Assembly: GCA_013823505.1 (NCBI GenBank)
Contig: PNMH01000045.1
Span: 1-31,560 of the forward strand
Length of the DNA stretch: 31,560 bases
From: Polaromonas sp.
GTDB taxonomy: Bacteria; Pseudomonadota; Gammaproteobacteria; Burkholderiales; Burkholderiaceae
Direction of reading: 5' to 3'
Within the stretch, counting starts at the first letter, position 1. The number at the start of each line of letters is the position of its first letter. Of the stretch, positions 29,870 through 31,560 are shown piece after piece. The notes under the pieces are model-generated. The model had not been told where the DNA came from and searched no databases. It worked only from the letters and a program-made list of their open reading frames with translations. The translations under genes and the position numbers were made by a program.

Positions 29870-31143
29870 CCACCACCCTGCAAGACTGCCGCGCGCTCGA
29901 CGCGCAAGACCCGTTGCGCGCCCTGAGCGAACTGTTCCTGTTGCCCGAAGGCACGATCTACCTCGACGGCAATTCGCTCGGCGTGATGCCGCGCAGCGCA
30001 CCCGCCCGCGTGGCCGACGTGGTGACCCGCGAGTGGGGCACCGACCTGATCCAGAGCTGGAACAAGAACGGCTGGTTCGCCATGCCCGGCCGGGTTGGCG
30101 ACAAGATCGCGCGCCTCATTGGCGCAGCACCCGGCACGGTGGTGGCCACCGACAGCACCTCCATCAACCTCTTCAAGGTGCTCTCGGCCGCGCTCAATCT
30201 CTGCACCGCCGACCACCCGCAGCGCAAGCGCATCGTGAGCGAGCGCAGCAACTTCCCCACCGACCTCTACATCGCCGAGGCCCTGTGCAAGGAGCGTGGC
30301 TTCGAGCTGGTGCTCGTGGAGCCTGAAGAGATCGCCGCAGCGCTCACGTCCGAGGTGGCCGTGCTCATGCTCACCCACGTGAACTACCGCACCGGCGCCA
30401 TGCACGACATGCCGGCCGTGACCGCCGCCGCGCACGCGGCCGGCGCGCTGATGCTGTGGGACCTGGCGCACAGCGCGGGCGCCGTACCGGTGGACCTCAC
30501 CGGCGCGGGCGCCGACTACGCAGTGGGCTGCGGCTACAAGTACCTCAACGGCGGCCCCGGTGCACCGGCCTTCGTGTGGGTGAACCCGCGCCACACCGAC
30601 CGTTTCTGGCAGCCACTGGCCGGCTGGTGGGGCCACGCCACACCGTTCGCCTTCACGCCCGACTACCAGCCCGCACCCGGCATCACCCGCTACCAGTGCG
30701 GCACGCAACCCATGATCAGCCTGGCCGCGCTCGACTGCGGTGTGGACACGGTGCTGGCCGCTGAAGCCTTCGGCGGCATGGCCGCGCTGCGCACTAAATC
30801 ACTGGAACTCACCGACCTTTTCATCTCGCTGGTGGACGAACGTTGCCAGGGCCACGGCATTGGCCTGGCCACACCGCTGGACCATGCACAGCGAGGCTCA
30901 CAAGTGTGTTTGACCAAGGACGAAGGCGCCTACGCCATCGTGCAAGCCCTCATCGCACGGGGCGTGGTGGGCGACTACCGCGCGGGCGATTCCGGCCAGC
31001 ACAAGGACATCCTGCGCTTTGGCTTCACGCCGCTCTACATCGGCTTTGAAGACGTGTGGCACTCGGTCGAACACCTCAAGCAGGTGCTGGAGAGCGGCGA
31101 GTGGCGGCGCGCCGAGTTCAACCAGAAACACGCGGTGACCTGA
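29866..31143 (+). CDS. kynU: Kynureninase
   Basis: A 425-residue PLP enzyme that cleaves kynurenine to anthranilate and alanine. [20 protein letters not shown] near 30-49 is the standard N-terminus, [14 protein letters not shown] near 125, D199 in [14 protein letters not shown] is the PLP-binding Asp, and Lys225 in [12 protein letters not shown] the Schiff-base lysine. [15 protein letters not shown] near 275 is the substrate-binding region. Length matches the family. It starts within the kynB stop and is followed by kynA after 2 nt, so it is the middle gene of the operon. Confidence 0.97.
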   Translation: MTTTLQDCRALDAQDPLRALSELFLLPEGTIYLDGNSLGVMPRSAPARVADVVTREWGTDLIQSWNKNGWFAMPGRVGDKIARLIGAAPGTVVATDSTSINLFKVLSAALNLCTADHPQRKRIVSERSNFPTDLYIAEALCKERGFELVLVEPEEIAAALTSEVAVLMLTHVNYRTGAMHDMPAVTAAAHAAGALMLWDLAHSAGAVPVDLTGAGADYAVGCGYKYLNGGPGAPAFVWVNPRHTDRFWQPLAGWWGHATPFAFTPDYQPAPGITRYQCGTQPMISLAALDCGVDTVLAAEAFGGMAALRTKSLELTDLFISLVDERCQGHGIGLATPLDHAQRGSQVCLTKDEGAYAIVQALIARGVVGDYRAGDSGQHKDILRFGFTPLYIGFEDVWHSVEHLKQVLESGEWRRAEFNQKHAVT

Positions 31144-31145
31144 GC

Positions 31146-31560
31146 ATGTGCCCGCACGCCCATTCCGAACCGCAGAAGCCCGAGGACATCGTGCGCGAGG
31201 AAGGCGCCCAGCTCGACTTCAGCCGCGACATGAGCTACGGCGACTACCTGCAGCTCGACAGCATCCTCAGCGCGCAGAAACCGCTCTCGCCCGCGCACGA
31301 CGAGATGCTGTTCATCGTCCAGCACCAGACCAGCGAACTCTGGATGAAGCTCATGCTGCACGAGCTGCACGCAGCCATCCGCCACATCGCCGCCGACGAG
31401 TTGCAACCCGCCTTCAAGATGCTCGCGCGTGTCTCCAAAATCATGGAACAGCTGGTGCACGCGTGGGATGTGCTGGCCACCATGACGCCGCCCGAATACA
31501 GCGCGCTGCGGCCCTACCTTGCACAGTCCAGCGGCTTCCAGAGCCACCAGTACCGCTGCA
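31146..31560 (+). CDS. kynA: Tryptophan 2,3-dioxygenase (C-terminus beyond the window edge)
   Basis: The first 138 residues of a heme dioxygenase that opens the tryptophan indole ring to N-formylkynurenine. [20 protein letters not shown], then [24 protein letters not shown] (distal-side residues) and [15 protein letters not shown] are unmistakable for the family. The gene opens 2 nt after kynU and runs past position 31560, so its length, the proximal heme His and the stop are not visible. With kynB and kynU it forms the pathway from tryptophan to anthranilate. Confidence 0.95.
   Translation, partial: MCPHAHSEPQKPEDIVREEGAQLDFSRDMSYGDYLQLDSILSAQKPLSPAHDEMLFIVQHQTSELWMKLMLHELHAAIRHIAADELQPAFKMLARVSKIMEQLVHAWDVLATMTPPEYSALRPYLAQSSGFQSHQYRC

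Noticed and set aside
1..31560. tRNA or rRNA genes
   Set aside because: No cloverleaf-like or rRNA sequence was noticed in any intergenic gap on either strand.

Overview
The window is GC-rich, tightly packed chromosomal DNA from a betaproteobacterium. The best fit is Burkholderiales, family Comamonadaceae, with a Hydrogenophaga-like genus as an inference. This rests on the gene neighbourhoods (purM / AI-2E permease–hda–HAD–pcnB–folK; sirB1–murJ / rpsT–DUF3579–argD–argF; kynB–kynU–kynA), the TAAAAT-type promoters, and the DUF4148, PA2778/PA2779 and DUF3579 families. I see no rRNA, tRNA, insertion sequence, integrase or CRISPR array. Most of the window is core genome.

Layout. 1-4.6 kb: the start of a small exported DUF4148 protein, divergent from a LysR regulator; then an exported protein of unknown function, an ECF sigma factor, a membrane protein with C-terminal ankyrin repeats in the anti-sigma position, and an SDR oxidoreductase. 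4.7-9.6 kb: the most interesting part. A three-gene operon (an exported protein built of Asn-Ser-Ser-Ser tetrads, a DUF6065-like protein and a lipoprotein) faces a secreted subtilase, which is divergent from a second ECF sigma/anti-sigma pair. Three sites of the form GGAAT-N16/17-CGTTGT stand in front of exactly these three transcription units, so the block looks like a self-contained ECF regulon. 9.6-13.9 kb: MFS transporter and MarR repressor, divergent from a thioesterase across a perfect palindrome; an OmpA-like membrane protein; ChaC; PdxH. 13.9-19.6 kb: a minus-strand operon of AI-2E permease, hda, HAD phosphatase, pcnB and folK in which every junction is a 4-nt NTGA overlap, divergent from purM.

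19.7-25.4 kb: a NAD(P)-binding protein with the PA2778/PA2779 pair, SirB1, MurJ, then divergent rpsT with a structured 3' region. A composite palindromic repeat separates rpsT from DUF3579. 25.5-31.6 kb: argD-argF for arginine synthesis, an rRNA-methyltransferase-like protein with a YkgJ cysteine-cluster protein, and the tryptophan-to-anthranilate operon kynB-kynU-kynA, the last cut by the window edge.

All assignments are from reading translated sequence and motifs by eye; no database search was possible. Residue numbers are hand counts.
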